Assembly: GCA_949293265.1 (NCBI GenBank)
Contig: CASFCK010000012.1
Coordinates: 1-44,061 of the forward strand
From: an uncultured bacterium
GTDB lineage: Bacteria > Bacillota_I > Bacilli_A > Acholeplasmatales > Anaeroplasmataceae
Direction: 5' to 3'
Length of the DNA stretch: 44,061 nt
The translations under genes were made by a program, and so were the position numbers. Shown piece after piece: positions 26,450 to 34,775 of the stretch. Numbering within the stretch: the stretch's first letter is position 1; every line of letters starts with the position of its first letter. Under the pieces are notes generated by a model. The model was not told the DNA's origin. It made no database searches and saw only the letters and a list, made by a program, of their open reading frames with translations.

Positions 26450-27119
26450 TATTTATCAACCTTTCATAATCACTTTTTAACCATAAGATTGGCGTTTCTT
26501 TGTTTTCTATTAAAAAATTGTTAGTTTTACTAAAAGGTTTAGAACCAAAAAAGCCTCGTGATGCTGATAAAGGCGATGGATGAACTCCTTTTAAAACTAA
26601 ATGTTTGGGATTGTTTAAATACATTCCCTTTTTTATAGCAAAATTACCCCATAAGATAAAAACTATTGGCCTATCAATATCATTAATCATTTTAATAATA
26701 TTATCTGTTAAAATTGACCAACCAAAATTGACATGGCTATTAGCTTTACCTTCTTCAACTGTTAAAGTACTATTTAATAATAAAACACCTTGTTCAGCTA
26801 GGTATGACAGGTCGCCGTCTTGCTTAACTTCTTTATCTAAATCACTAGCCATTTCTTTATAAATATTAATGAGACTAGGTGGTAATTTTTGACAATCTAC
26901 ACTAAAAGAAAGCCCGTTAGCTTGGCCTTTTTCGTGATATGGGTCTTGTCCTATAATAACAACTTTTACTTTATCTAATGGAGTTAAAGATAAGGCCCTA
27001 TATATATAATTGTAAGGCGGAAAACAAGTTGTTTTTTTATATGCTTCAACAACTTTTTCCTTTAATTCAATATAATAAGGTTTATTCTTCTCTTTCTCTA
27101 TAAATGTCTTCCAATTCAT
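26439..27119 (-). CDS. ung: Uracil-DNA glycosylase
   Basis: The start is taken at ATG 27119 (MNWKTFIEKE); the in-frame TTG four codons earlier forms part of the GGAGG ribosome binding site. The ~226-residue protein has the family 1 motifs GQDPYHEKGQANGLSFSV (catalytic Asp in the water-activating loop), the uracil-binding segment FILWGNFA (Asn), and the DNA-intercalating loop HPSPLSASRGF with the catalytic His. It removes uracil from DNA to start base excision repair. Its beginning overlaps the 3' end of the upstream membrane-protein gene by 38 bases and its end overlaps trmFO. Confidence 0.96.
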   Translation of the reverse strand: MNWKTFIEKEKNKPYYIELKEKVVEAYKKTTCFPPYNYIYRALSLTPLDKVKVVIIGQDPYHEKGQANGLSFSVDCQKLPPSLINIYKEMASDLDKEVKQDGDLSYLAEQGVLLLNSTLTVEEGKANSHVNFGWSILTDNIIKMINDIDRPIVFILWGNFAIKKGMYLNNPKHLVLKGVHPSPLSASRGFFGSKPFSKTNNFLIENKETPILWLKSDYERLINNAN

Positions 27120-27999
27120 AGTTTCCTCCAATTATAACACTATTCTTTTCTTTAATCGTTCTAATTATCATACTAATACCAATAAATAATGTTAGCGTAG
27201 TAACAACAAGTCCTGTGCTAACTAACATCGTTCTTTCAAATATAATATTATGATTGTCATTAAAAGCTGTAAACATTGCTGCTTCTAAGGCCAATAATGA
27301 AACTAAGGCTTCTGCTAAGTTAATATTTCTTAAAGAAATAATTACTATATCATTTGTTTTATGAGCTTTTCTTGAATTATATATTCCCATTATAACTTTA
27401 TAAAATGTTACTACCGCCATGGTTATAACATGGATTTGCGGAAAGTTAAAATTGTTATTATTTATTAATTCTCTTACTGCTAAGTATAAATATAGAGGTA
27501 AAAGACAAAGTAAAATACCACAAGTTTTAGCTACTTTTATCGTTTTTAAATAATTATTAGGATGTCTATATAGATTATATAAAGTTATTTCTCTTGCGAA
27601 AAATAAAAGTGAATAATAAATAGTTAATGATAAAAACCAAAAATTAAAATTAAAAATAGTAAATCCTAAATAATATGCTAATAAACAAAGATTAAAAGAA
27701 AGGGAAATTAAACTAAACATCGCTGTCCTAAAATCATATTCTTTTACCATTTTTCTTGCAAATTTGTTTCTACTTAAATAATTAACTACTTCTTGTTTAA
27801 TGATCTTATATCTAGTTATTAAGATATAAAGACTAAAAACTAATAAAAAGGCGGCTAAAGCATTTGTAAAATATTTTCCTATAGTGTGAACTATAATTAA
27901 ATTTGTAAGCATTAATATGTCAATTATAATTACAAAAATAGTTGTTAAAAACAATAAAAAGCTCATTAAGACAATTGTTTTTTGACTAATTTTCTTCAT
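27082..27999 (-). CDS. Eight-helix membrane protein of unknown function
   Basis: I do not recognise this 305-residue protein. About eight hydrophobic segments are visible (residues ~8-30, 42-62, 92-112, 116-137, 155-175, 190-210, 226-245 and 255-280), with a short acidic-basic tail ending EDIYREREE. No charged active-site motif stands out. It is the first gene of the ung-trmFO-xerC transcript, overlaps ung by 38 bases, and has ribosome binding site AAAGGGGTG and a near-consensus promoter. Overlap with ung shows co-expression rather than shared function. Confidence 0.8.
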   Translation of the reverse strand: MKKISQKTIVLMSFLLFLTTIFVIIIDILMLTNLIIVHTIGKYFTNALAAFLLVFSLYILITRYKIIKQEVVNYLSRNKFARKMVKEYDFRTAMFSLISLSFNLCLLAYYLGFTIFNFNFWFLSLTIYYSLLFFAREITLYNLYRHPNNYLKTIKVAKTCGILLCLLPLYLYLAVRELINNNNFNFPQIHVITMAVVTFYKVIMGIYNSRKAHKTNDIVIISLRNINLAEALVSLLALEAAMFTAFNDNHNIIFERTMLVSTGLVVTTLTLFIGISMIIRTIKEKNSVIIGGNYELEDIYREREE

Positions 28000-28025
28000 T
28001 TAGTTCACACCCCTTTCATATGAAA

Positions 28026-28054
28026 ATTATACCTTATTTTTGTTGTTATGTATA
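28026..28054 (-). promoter_or_regulatory. Promoter of the membrane protein-ung-trmFO-xerC operon
   Basis: Minus-strand TATACA (28049-28054), 17-base spacer and perfect TATAAT (28026-28031), about 27 bases before ATG 27999. Confidence 0.65.
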
Positions 28055-28078
28055 TAAAATGTTATCAGTAATATATGT

Positions 28079-28102
28079 AAAAGGCAGCCGAAGCTGCCTT
28101 TT
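28079..28102 (-). terminator. Terminator after the split pyruvate formate-lyase genes
   Basis: AAAAGGCAGC and GCTGCCTTTT form a perfect ten-base-pair stem capped by a UUCG tetraloop on the minus strand, directly after the stop of the glycyl-radical subunit gene. The tetraloop makes it very stable, and it ends the pfl transcript. Confidence 0.92.
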
Positions 28103-28333
28103 TTACATTGATTCATGAATTGTTCTTCTTATAACGTCATCTTGTTGTTCTTTTGTTAATTTAATAAAATTAACTGCATATCCTGATACTCTTATTGTTA
28201 ATTGAGGATATTTTTCTGGATGTTTTTGAGCATCTAATAATGTTTCACGATTAAAAACATTAACATTTAAATGGTAACCACCATCAGCTACATAAGTATC
28301 TAACATTTGTACTAAATTATCTACTCTTGACAT
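28103..28333 (-). CDS. Stand-alone glycyl-radical domain of pyruvate formate-lyase
   Basis: The 76-residue protein consists only of the PFL C-terminal glycyl-radical domain: [15 protein letters not shown], then [10 protein letters not shown] with Gly51 as the radical site, then [10 protein letters not shown]. It aligns end to end with the last ~80 residues of E. coli PflB, and the preceding gene stops just where this begins. Its ATG has a perfect AGGAGG seven bases upstream, made partly from the TAG stop of the larger subunit gene. It is shorter than GrcA/YfiD (about 127 residues). GrcA supplements an intact PFL; here the domain must be supplied in trans for activity. A separate activating enzyme is needed and is not in the window. 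Confidence 0.88.
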   Translation of the reverse strand: MSRVDNLVQMLDTYVADGGYHLNVNVFNRETLLDAQKHPEKYPQLTIRVSGYAVNFIKLTKEQQDDVIRRTIHESM

Positions 28334-28344
28334 ATTTAATCCTC

Positions 28345-30375
28345 CTATTCATCATCTTTACCAAGAGATTGTGGTGTAATAGAGAAAGTATTAGAAATAC
28401 CATCTCTTGAATATTCATATGGTAGTTTAGCCACTGATTCTAAGGAAGCTAAGGCACCATGTGCATCACGACCATGCATTGGGTTTGCCCCTGGAGCTAG
28501 TGGCTCACCGGCTTTTCTACCATCTGGGGTATTACCTGTTTTTTTACCATAAACTACATTTGATGTAATTGTTAAAATTGACATTGTTGGTTCTGAGTTG
28601 CGATATGTATAATGCTTTTTGATTTTATTCATAAATGTTTTTACTAACCAAACAGCTATTTCATCTACGCGATCATCATTATTACCATATTTAGGATAAT
28701 CACCTTCAGTTTTAAAATCTGTGATAATACCATATTCATTACGAATAGGATATACTTTAGCATATTTTATTGCTGAAAGGGAATCAACAGCACATGATAA
28801 ACCAGCTATACCAGTAGCGAAAAATCTATGAACTTTAGTGTCATGTAATGCCATTTCTAAGGCTTCATATGAATATTTATCATGCATATAATGAATTAAA
28901 TTTAATGTGTTAACATAAAGTCCCGCTAACCATTCCATCATTTGTTCATATTTTTCCAAAACTTCGTCATAATTAAGAGCATCATCACTTGTAATAGATT
29001 CATATTTTGGTGAAACTTGAAGTGGTTTTTTTGTTACTTTGTCTAACATTAATTCATCACGTCCACCATTTAAAGCATATAATAAGCATTTTGCTAAATT
29101 AGCTCTAGCACCAAAGAATTGCATATCTTTACCTACGCGCATTGAAGATACACAACATGCTATACAATAATCATCACCCATTAAAGGGCGCATTAAATCA
29201 TCTGATTCATATTGAATGGCAGATGTTTTAATAGACATTTTGGCACAGTATTTTTTGAAGTTAGTAGGTAAGTTTTTTGACCATAAAACTGTTAAGTTTG
29301 GTTCTGGTGATGGACCTAAATTGTCTAGTGTATGTAAAACTCTAAAAGAGTTTTTTGTAACTAAACTTCTACCATCAACACCCATACCACCAATTGATTC
29401 AGTAACCCAAGTTGGATCACCCGAGAAAAGTTCATTATATTCTCTAATTCTCATAAATTTAACTATTCTTAGTTTCATAATAAAGTGATCCATTAATTCT
29501 TGAGCTTCTTGTTCAGTTATAACGTTATTTTGTAAATCTCTTTCAATATAAATATCTAAGAAAGTAGTATTACGACCAATTGACATTGCTGCCCCATTTT
29601 GATCTTTAACAGCTGCTAAATAGCCAAAATATAGTGCTTGAATTGCTTCTTTTGCTGAAGTAGCTGGTAGTGAAATATCACAACCATAGCTTTTAGCCAT
29701 TTCTTTTAATTGTTTTAAAGCTTTAATTTGTTCTGATATTTCTTCCCTGTCTCTAATTCTATCTGGTGTCATCTCACCATCAATTAAAGATTTATCTAAT
29801 TCTTTATGTTTAATTAAATAATCAACCCCATATAAGGCAATTCTACGATAATCCCCAACGATTCTACCACGACCATAAGTATCTGGTAAACCTGTTAATA
29901 TATGGGCTGATCTAGCTCTTCTCATTTCAGGTGTATAAGCGTCATAAACACCGTCATTGTGCGTTTTTCTATATTTTGTAAATATTTCTTTTATTCGGTC
30001 AGTAACTTGATAACCATACATTTCACAAGCCTCAACAGCCATTCTAATTCCCCCAAATGGTTGAAGAGATCTCTTAAATGGTTCATCAGTTTGTAAACCA
30101 ACTATTTTTTCTAAATCTTTATCTATATAACCAGGTTTGTGACTAGTTATTGTTGATACTATATCAGTATCAGCATTTAATACACCACCTGCTTCTCTTT
30201 CTTTTTTTGATAATTCCATTACCTTGTCCCACAATACTTTAGTAGCTTCTGTAGGACCTGCTAAAAATGATTCATCACCTAGATAAGGTGTATAATTACG
30301 TTGAATGAAATCGCGAACATCAACTTCATCATTGCTCCATTTACCTAGATTAAATCCAACCCATCCTTTATACAT
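28345..30375 (-). CDS. pflB: Pyruvate formate-lyase large subunit lacking the glycyl-radical domain
   Basis: The 676-residue protein matches the body of formate acetyltransferase, which converts pyruvate and CoA to acetyl-CoA and formate anaerobically. The catalytic Cys-Cys pair is present in CIACCVSS (C407, C408), with [21 protein letters not shown]-type sequence following, and [15 protein letters not shown] at the end. Single-chain enzymes of ~750 residues continue past GKDDE into the Gly-radical domain; here a TAG stop follows and that domain is the next gene, 11 bases on. Ribosome binding site GGAAGGAGAA supports the start. Promoter TTGCAA-17-TAGTAT with a palindrome lies upstream. The body alone cannot hold the radical, so it must work with the 76-residue partner. 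Confidence 0.93.
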   Translation of the reverse strand: MYKGWVGFNLGKWSNDEVDVRDFIQRNYTPYLGDESFLAGPTEATKVLWDKVMELSKKEREAGGVLNADTDIVSTITSHKPGYIDKDLEKIVGLQTDEPFKRSLQPFGGIRMAVEACEMYGYQVTDRIKEIFTKYRKTHNDGVYDAYTPEMRRARSAHILTGLPDTYGRGRIVGDYRRIALYGVDYLIKHKELDKSLIDGEMTPDRIRDREEISEQIKALKQLKEMAKSYGCDISLPATSAKEAIQALYFGYLAAVKDQNGAAMSIGRNTTFLDIYIERDLQNNVITEQEAQELMDHFIMKLRIVKFMRIREYNELFSGDPTWVTESIGGMGVDGRSLVTKNSFRVLHTLDNLGPSPEPNLTVLWSKNLPTNFKKYCAKMSIKTSAIQYESDDLMRPLMGDDYCIACCVSSMRVGKDMQFFGARANLAKCLLYALNGGRDELMLDKVTKKPLQVSPKYESITSDDALNYDEVLEKYEQMMEWLAGLYVNTLNLIHYMHDKYSYEALEMALHDTKVHRFFATGIAGLSCAVDSLSAIKYAKVYPIRNEYGIITDFKTEGDYPKYGNNDDRVDEIAVWLVKTFMNKIKKHYTYRNSEPTMSILTITSNVVYGKKTGNTPDGRKAGEPLAPGANPMHGRDAHGALASLESVAKLPYEYSRDGISNTFSITPQSLGKDDE

Positions 30376-30408
30376 AAAAGTTCTCCTTCCTTTTAAAATT
30401 ATGTTTAA

Positions 30409-30443
30409 ATACTAACAAACTTTTCCTTTTATTGCAAGCAATA
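30409..30443 (-). promoter_or_regulatory. pflB promoter with palindrome over the -35
   Basis: Minus-strand TTGCAA (30432-30437), 17 bases and TAGTAT (30409-30414). The inverted repeat TATTGC-2-GCAATA (30430-30443) covers the -35 element, as expected for a repressor site; it does not match Rex or CcpA consensus as I know them. Confidence 0.6.
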
Positions 30444-30448
30444 TACAC

Positions 30449-31243
30449 TTATAACCATTCATAATTTTTATTTTTATAATATTCTTCTTTAATGTTTTCT
30501 TCTTCTACTAATAATTGTTTTTGATGTTTAAACATTTCTTCTAAAACTTTATAGATTCTTCTACTATGACAAACAATTGTCTCTGCAGCTAAAAGTTTTG
30601 TTTTGTCTTCTACTTTTAAGTCTAAAAAGATAGGATCTAATTTTTGATAACATTCTGATACATGAGGGTGTAATGAACAATAATGTTTATGCACATTAGT
30701 CTTGATCATAGTCCCGTCTTTTTTAATTATATTAAATGTTGTATATTCCTTAGCTATTCGGTTTGAAACATTAAATGATTCTTCTACACTATGAATATAG
30801 GTATTTTTAACATGATTAACACCTATTAATATTATTTTAGCATCGATGTCATATAATCTTCCATATACCCCTTTAGGACTACAAGGCGTATCGATTGTTT
30901 CTTCACCTGCTAGATATTTCAAAGCCATTTTTCCAATTCCTGCCATACTATGAGTAGGGTGAAGGGAACGGATTACTCCTTCTCTTTTTAAAAACAAGGT
31001 TGGTAAAATGCCTACATTAGGCTTTGAATTAATAACATCAAAGGTATCACCATTATTTTTTATATATCCCCATGTATGAGTAGGAAAAAGTAATAAGCCT
31101 TCTTTAAAATAGTCAATTAAAGTGTCTAAAACGTCATCAGCATCAACATTCCCCATTTGTTTTAAGGAAGAATGAATTAACACCTTATCTGTAGGTAATA
31201 GCTTTGCCTTAATTAAATCGTTTCTTAAATCTTCTAAAATCAT
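30449..31243 (-). CDS. AAC(3)-type N-acetyltransferase family protein
   Basis: The 264-residue protein has the hallmarks of the aminoglycoside 3-N-acetyltransferase fold: HSSLKQMG near residue 25, FPTHTWGY, RSLHPTHSMAGIG, CSPKGVYGRL and IILIGVNHVKNTYIHSVEE. Some members modify aminoglycosides; many chromosomal members, such as B. subtilis YokD, have no proven antibiotic role and may acetylate other amines. It overlaps the upstream DUF6054-like gene by four bases (ATGA), inside a housekeeping run with purA and mfd, which argues for a resident rather than a recently acquired gene. Base composition looks like its neighbours. Resistance cannot be claimed from sequence. Confidence 0.85.
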   Translation of the reverse strand: MILEDLRNDLIKAKLLPTDKVLIHSSLKQMGNVDADDVLDTLIDYFKEGLLLFPTHTWGYIKNNGDTFDVINSKPNVGILPTLFLKREGVIRSLHPTHSMAGIGKMALKYLAGEETIDTPCSPKGVYGRLYDIDAKIILIGVNHVKNTYIHSVEESFNVSNRIAKEYTTFNIIKKDGTMIKTNVHKHYCSLHPHVSECYQKLDPIFLDLKVEDKTKLLAAETIVCHSRRIYKVLEEMFKHQKQLLVEEENIKEEYYKNKNYEWL

Positions 31244-31572
31244 AATATACTATCTAACTTCTTTATTGCTTTGTTTAAAAATGAGCTCTCACTAAAAGTG
31301 TTAATCTTAAGTAAAGCCCCTTGACTTCCGCCACTAGCTTTCATAAAGATTTTAGTGGTGTACGCATCTCCTATTAACATTACCGATAATGAAACACGGT
31401 TTGAACCAAACATACTAAATCTTTCAAAAATCATTAATTCAACAATTTTATTATCAACAACTTCTTTAACACTATCTTCTAATGAACTTGAAAGATTCAT
31501 GTTTGCAAAAGCTTCTTGTATTTTATGACTAACTTCATTTATATCTTTATTTACTTCTCTTTTATAAAACAT
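31240..31572 (-). CDS. Small protein resembling DUF6054
   Basis: Start at ATG 31572 (MFYKREVNKD) is preferred because AAAGGTGG lies just upstream; an in-frame GTG three codons earlier is part of that site. The ~110-residue protein has EERF-like strand MIFERFSMFGSNRVSLSVML and a Gly-rich GGSQGALL, recalling small DUF6054 proteins by pattern. Function is unknown. It ends in TGA overlapping the ATG of the acetyltransferase gene. The assignment rests on memory of the family pattern and should be treated as tentative. Confidence 0.6.
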   Translation of the reverse strand: MFYKREVNKDINEVSHKIQEAFANMNLSSSLEDSVKEVVDNKIVELMIFERFSMFGSNRVSLSVMLIGDAYTTKIFMKASGGSQGALLKINTFSESSFLNKAIKKLDSIL

Positions 31573-31585
31573 ATTATCCACCTTT

Positions 31586-31609
31586 AAAAACAGGACCTAT
31601 TTAAGGTCC
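31586..31609 (-). terminator. Short hairpin overlapping the DUF523 stop codon
   Basis: On the minus strand GGACC pairs with GGTCC around TTAAATA, followed by TGTTTTT. The stem is only five pairs and overlaps the TAG stop, so it is probably a partial terminator or attenuator before the DUF6054-like gene. Confidence 0.5.
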
Positions 31610-32037
31610 ACTAATAATAAATCTATTTCATTTTCGTTATAACATTTAATACCATTTTTTTCTAATAACTGACAAGTAATACCTTTGCCAGTTAATAATG
31701 TGCCATTAAAGTTACCATCATATATTTTATTTACTCCACATGAAGGACTTTTTTCTTTTAAAATAGCATATTTAATATTTTCTTTTAAAGCTATTTGCAA
31801 TGCTAGATTGGCTCCTTTATTAAATTCATAAGTTACATCTACACCAGCTTCATTTATAACAAATTCACCATTTATTTCGCTTGGTAAACGCGGTGTAGTT
31901 AATCCGCCAAAGACTTCTGGGCAAATGGGAATGATCTCAAATGAATTTGCTAATTCAGCTACCAATGAATTAAAATTATTTTTACCATTATATTTACAGT
32001 TTTCCCCTAATAAACAAGCACTAACTAAAATTTTCAT
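31597..32037 (-). CDS. DUF523 family protein
   Basis: The 146-residue protein has the conserved signature of DUF523: VSACLLGENCKYNGKNN at the N-terminus, PICPEVFGGLTTPR near residue 40, and a Cys-containing LKEKSPSCGVNKIYDG. The paired Cys motifs suggest metal or cluster binding. Family members are small cytosolic proteins with no established enzyme activity that I can name. Its ATG overlaps the purA TGA stop by four bases, so it is co-translated with adenylosuccinate synthase. Confidence 0.88.
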   Translation of the reverse strand: MKILVSACLLGENCKYNGKNNFNSLVAELANSFEIIPICPEVFGGLTTPRLPSEINGEFVINEAGVDVTYEFNKGANLALQIALKENIKYAILKEKSPSCGVNKIYDGNFNGTLLTGKGITCQLLEKNGIKCYNENEIDLLLVDLK

Positions 32038-33317
32038 TTTTTAAAAACATCTTTTCTAATAATTGTTTCTGTTCTTTCTGGTCCAACTGAAATAAGATCT
32101 ACAGGTATATTTGTATATTTTTCAATAGTTTCAATATATTCTTTAGCTTCAATTGGTAGATCTTCATAGTTTCTAACCTTATTTATATTTTCATGCCATG
32201 GTTTTAAAGTTATGTAATTTGGAATACATCTAGCATATTCTTTTAATGTTGCTGGAATTGTTTTAATTTCTTTACCATCTAAATTATAAGAAATACATAT
32301 TTTTAATTTCTCAACATTTGTTAAAACATCAAATAACATTAAAGCTAAAGAATCAATACCTGAAATTCTTTTAGCATAATTAACTACTACTAAATCTAAG
32401 TAACCAACTCTTCTTGGTCGTTTTGTCACAGTGCCATATTCGTGGCCTCTTTCTCTAATTAAATCACCAAGTTCGTTATGTAACTCTGTAGGGAATGGAC
32501 CTTCACCTACTCTGGTTGTATAAGCTTTACATATTCCTACACAATGATCAATATATTTTGGCGCTATACCAGCATTTACAGGTACTGATGCCGCTGTTGG
32601 ACTTGATGATGTTACATAAGGATAACTACCATGATCTAAACATAACATGCTTCCTTGAGCGCCTTCAAATAAAATGTTTTTGTCTTTTTCTATTTCTTCT
32701 GTTAATAATAATGATGTATCACAAACATAGGGCTTTAATATTTTCCCATATTCTTTATATTCATTATAAATTGTTGTAAAGTCTAGTTCTTCTAAGCCTA
32801 ACATTTTAAGTTCTTTATTTTTTAAAGGTAGAGTTGAACTTAAAATTTCTTTTAAACTTTCTTCTTCAATTAAATCTCCCATTCTAATGCCTATTCTATT
32901 AACTTTATCAGCATAACAAGGGCCAATTCCTTTTTTTGTTGTGCCTATCTTATGACTTCCTTTAAGGCTTTCATAAGCGCCATCTAATAAAATATGATAT
33001 GGCATAATGACATGGGCTCTATTTGATATAAACAATTGAAATTTTGTAATTCCTCTTTCTTTTAAACCAGCTAATTCTTTTAAGGTTTCTTTAGGGTTTA
33101 TAACCATACCATTAGCTAAAACATTTTTAATATGTGGATTAAAAATACCTGAAGGAATTGTTTGAAGGGCAAACTTCTCTTTGCCGATCATTATCGTATG
33201 TCCAGCATTATTTCCGCCTTGACTTCGAACTACAACATCGGCATTTTGACCTAAAAAGTCGGTAACCTTACCTTTTCCTTCGTCTCCCCATTGACTTCCA
33301 ACAACTACTAATCTCAT
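32034..33317 (-). CDS. purA: Adenylosuccinate synthase
   Basis: The 427-residue enzyme starts with VVVGSQWGDEGKGKVTDFLG, the GTP-binding loop with catalytic Asp, then SQGGNNAGHTI. It has GTTKKGIGPCYADKV, GAQGSMLCLDHGSYPYVTSS and a C-terminal VGPERTETI segment. It catalyses IMP + Asp + GTP to adenylosuccinate, the committed step to AMP. Length is normal. It starts two bases after the flavoprotein gene, with AGGTGAAT upstream, and ends in TGA, which shows that UGA terminates translation in this organism. Confidence 0.97.
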   Translation of the reverse strand: MRLVVVGSQWGDEGKGKVTDFLGQNADVVVRSQGGNNAGHTIMIGKEKFALQTIPSGIFNPHIKNVLANGMVINPKETLKELAGLKERGITKFQLFISNRAHVIMPYHILLDGAYESLKGSHKIGTTKKGIGPCYADKVNRIGIRMGDLIEEESLKEILSSTLPLKNKELKMLGLEELDFTTIYNEYKEYGKILKPYVCDTSLLLTEEIEKDKNILFEGAQGSMLCLDHGSYPYVTSSSPTAASVPVNAGIAPKYIDHCVGICKAYTTRVGEGPFPTELHNELGDLIRERGHEYGTVTKRPRRVGYLDLVVVNYAKRISGIDSLALMLFDVLTNVEKLKICISYNLDGKEIKTIPATLKEYARCIPNYITLKPWHENINKVRNYEDLPIEAKEYIETIEKYTNIPVDLISVGPERTETIIRKDVFKK

Positions 33318-33319
33318 TT

Positions 33320-34729
33320 TTATTCACCTATACGCTTGATTATATTTCTAGCGACCCAAACTCCATTAGCTCCAGCTTGAGCTAAGCCACGAGTTAAACC
33401 AGCTCCATCGCCACCAACATAAAATCCACTAACCTTAGTTTCAAAATATTCGTTTACTACTGGTCTAGCAGAATAAAATTTAGCTTCTACCCCATAAAAT
33501 AAAGTATGTTCATTAGCTATACCTGGTGTTACATGATCTAATGCTTCAATCATTTCAATGATTGATTTCATTGTATTATATGGTAATACTAATCCTAAAT
33601 CACCAGGAACTGCTTCTTTTAATGTTGGTTTAACAAAACCTTCTTCTAATCTCTTTTCCGTAGTTCTTCTACCTTTTTTAATGTCACCATAGCGTTGAAC
33701 TATAACTGAACCACAAGATAATTGATTAGCTAAACGTGAAACCTCATGCGCGTATTCATTTGGTTTATTAAACGGTTCAGAAAACTTATGGGAAACAAGT
33801 AAAGCAAAATTAGTATTACTACTACCAAGTTTAGGATCACGATAAGCATGACCATTAGCTAAAATAGTTCCACTGTGATTTTCTACTACTACATAACCAC
33901 TTGGGTTCGAACAGAATGTTCTAACTTCTGTTCCTACCGATGTACGGTATACAAATTTTCCTTCATATAAATTCTTATTTATTTCTTCCATGATGACATC
34001 ATTTGTTTCAACACGAACCCCAACATCAACTTGATTATGAGTAAGTTTAATACCATGTTCTTCACAAATATTTTGTAACCATGTAGCCCCATCACGTCCA
34101 GCTGCCATGAATACATATTTACTATCTATTTTTTCTTCACCGATCATTATGCCTTTTACTTTATCATCTTCGATAATTACATCGGTAACTTCAGACTTAA
34201 AGCGCATTTCAATCTTATCTAGTAAATAATCATAAATTGCTTTCATGATTTGTAAATTAACTTCAGTTCCTAAATGTCTAACTTCAGCTCTTAATAATTT
34301 TAATCCTACGGCATAACCACGTTTTTCAATTTCTCTAACTTTATCTGTTAAAGGATTTGTAAGTGGCGTATTAGCACCATATTTTAAATTGATAGAATCA
34401 ACATATTTAATTAAATCTAGAACTGTTTCAGCTGGTAAATAATCTGTCATCCAGCCACCAAATTCACTAGTGATATTAAATTTACCATCACTATAAGCTC
34501 CAGCACCACCAAAACCATTAGTCATAGAACAAGCTGGATAACAACCTGATTGTCCTTTTTTATTAATTGGACATTTTGCCAATTTATGTTCTAAAACCGG
34601 ACAATGACGATGATAAATATCTACACCTTTATCAACTAACAATACTTTTAAATCTGGCCTTTTTGTTATTAACTCATATGAACAATAAATACCGGCTGGC
34701 CCTGCCCCAACAATTATAACATCATACAT
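33320..34729 (-). CDS. FAD-dependent oxidoreductase, COG2509 type
   Basis: Start at ATG 34729 (MYDVIIVGAGPAG) is chosen because AGGTGA precedes it; the in-frame GTG three codons upstream is part of that site. The ~469-residue flavoprotein has a Rossmann GAGPAGIYCSYEL FAD motif, a Cys-rich insertion (residues ~45-75, CPVLEH, KCPINKKGQSGC), and a C-terminal FAD motif VGGDGAGLTRGLAQAG. This layout is typical of COG2509 dehydrogenases, common in Firmicutes. The substrate is unknown, and the Cys-rich segment could hold a cluster. A possible promoter lies at 34747-34752 between mfd and this gene. Confidence 0.85.
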   Translation of the reverse strand: MYDVIIVGAGPAGIYCSYELITKRPDLKVLLVDKGVDIYHRHCPVLEHKLAKCPINKKGQSGCYPACSMTNGFGGAGAYSDGKFNITSEFGGWMTDYLPAETVLDLIKYVDSINLKYGANTPLTNPLTDKVREIEKRGYAVGLKLLRAEVRHLGTEVNLQIMKAIYDYLLDKIEMRFKSEVTDVIIEDDKVKGIMIGEEKIDSKYVFMAAGRDGATWLQNICEEHGIKLTHNQVDVGVRVETNDVIMEEINKNLYEGKFVYRTSVGTEVRTFCSNPSGYVVVENHSGTILANGHAYRDPKLGSSNTNFALLVSHKFSEPFNKPNEYAHEVSRLANQLSCGSVIVQRYGDIKKGRRTTEKRLEEGFVKPTLKEAVPGDLGLVLPYNTMKSIIEMIEALDHVTPGIANEHTLFYGVEAKFYSARPVVNEYFETKVSGFYVGGDGAGLTRGLAQAGANGVWVARNIIKRIGE

Positions 34730-34746
34730 TAAAATCACCTGTCTTA

Positions 34747-34775
34747 ATTATACTTTATATAACTTTACTTTTCTA
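34747..34775 (-). promoter_or_regulatory. Possible promoter of the flavoprotein-purA genes
   Basis: A perfect minus-strand TATAAT (34747-34752) lies 18 bases before ATG 34729; the -35 candidate TAGAAA is poor, so it is tentative. Confidence 0.4.

Noticed and set aside
28334-28350. The split of pyruvate formate-lyase as a simple sequencing frameshift
   Set aside because: An indel could open a joined frame, but it would add about seven residues absent from single-chain enzymes, and those bases encode a perfect ribosome binding site and start codon. Kept as an alternative to test, not as the main reading.
30449-31243. Calling the AAC(3)-type gene an antibiotic resistance gene
   Set aside because: The fold is shared by many chromosomal proteins without proven resistance, and the location and composition give no sign of acquisition.
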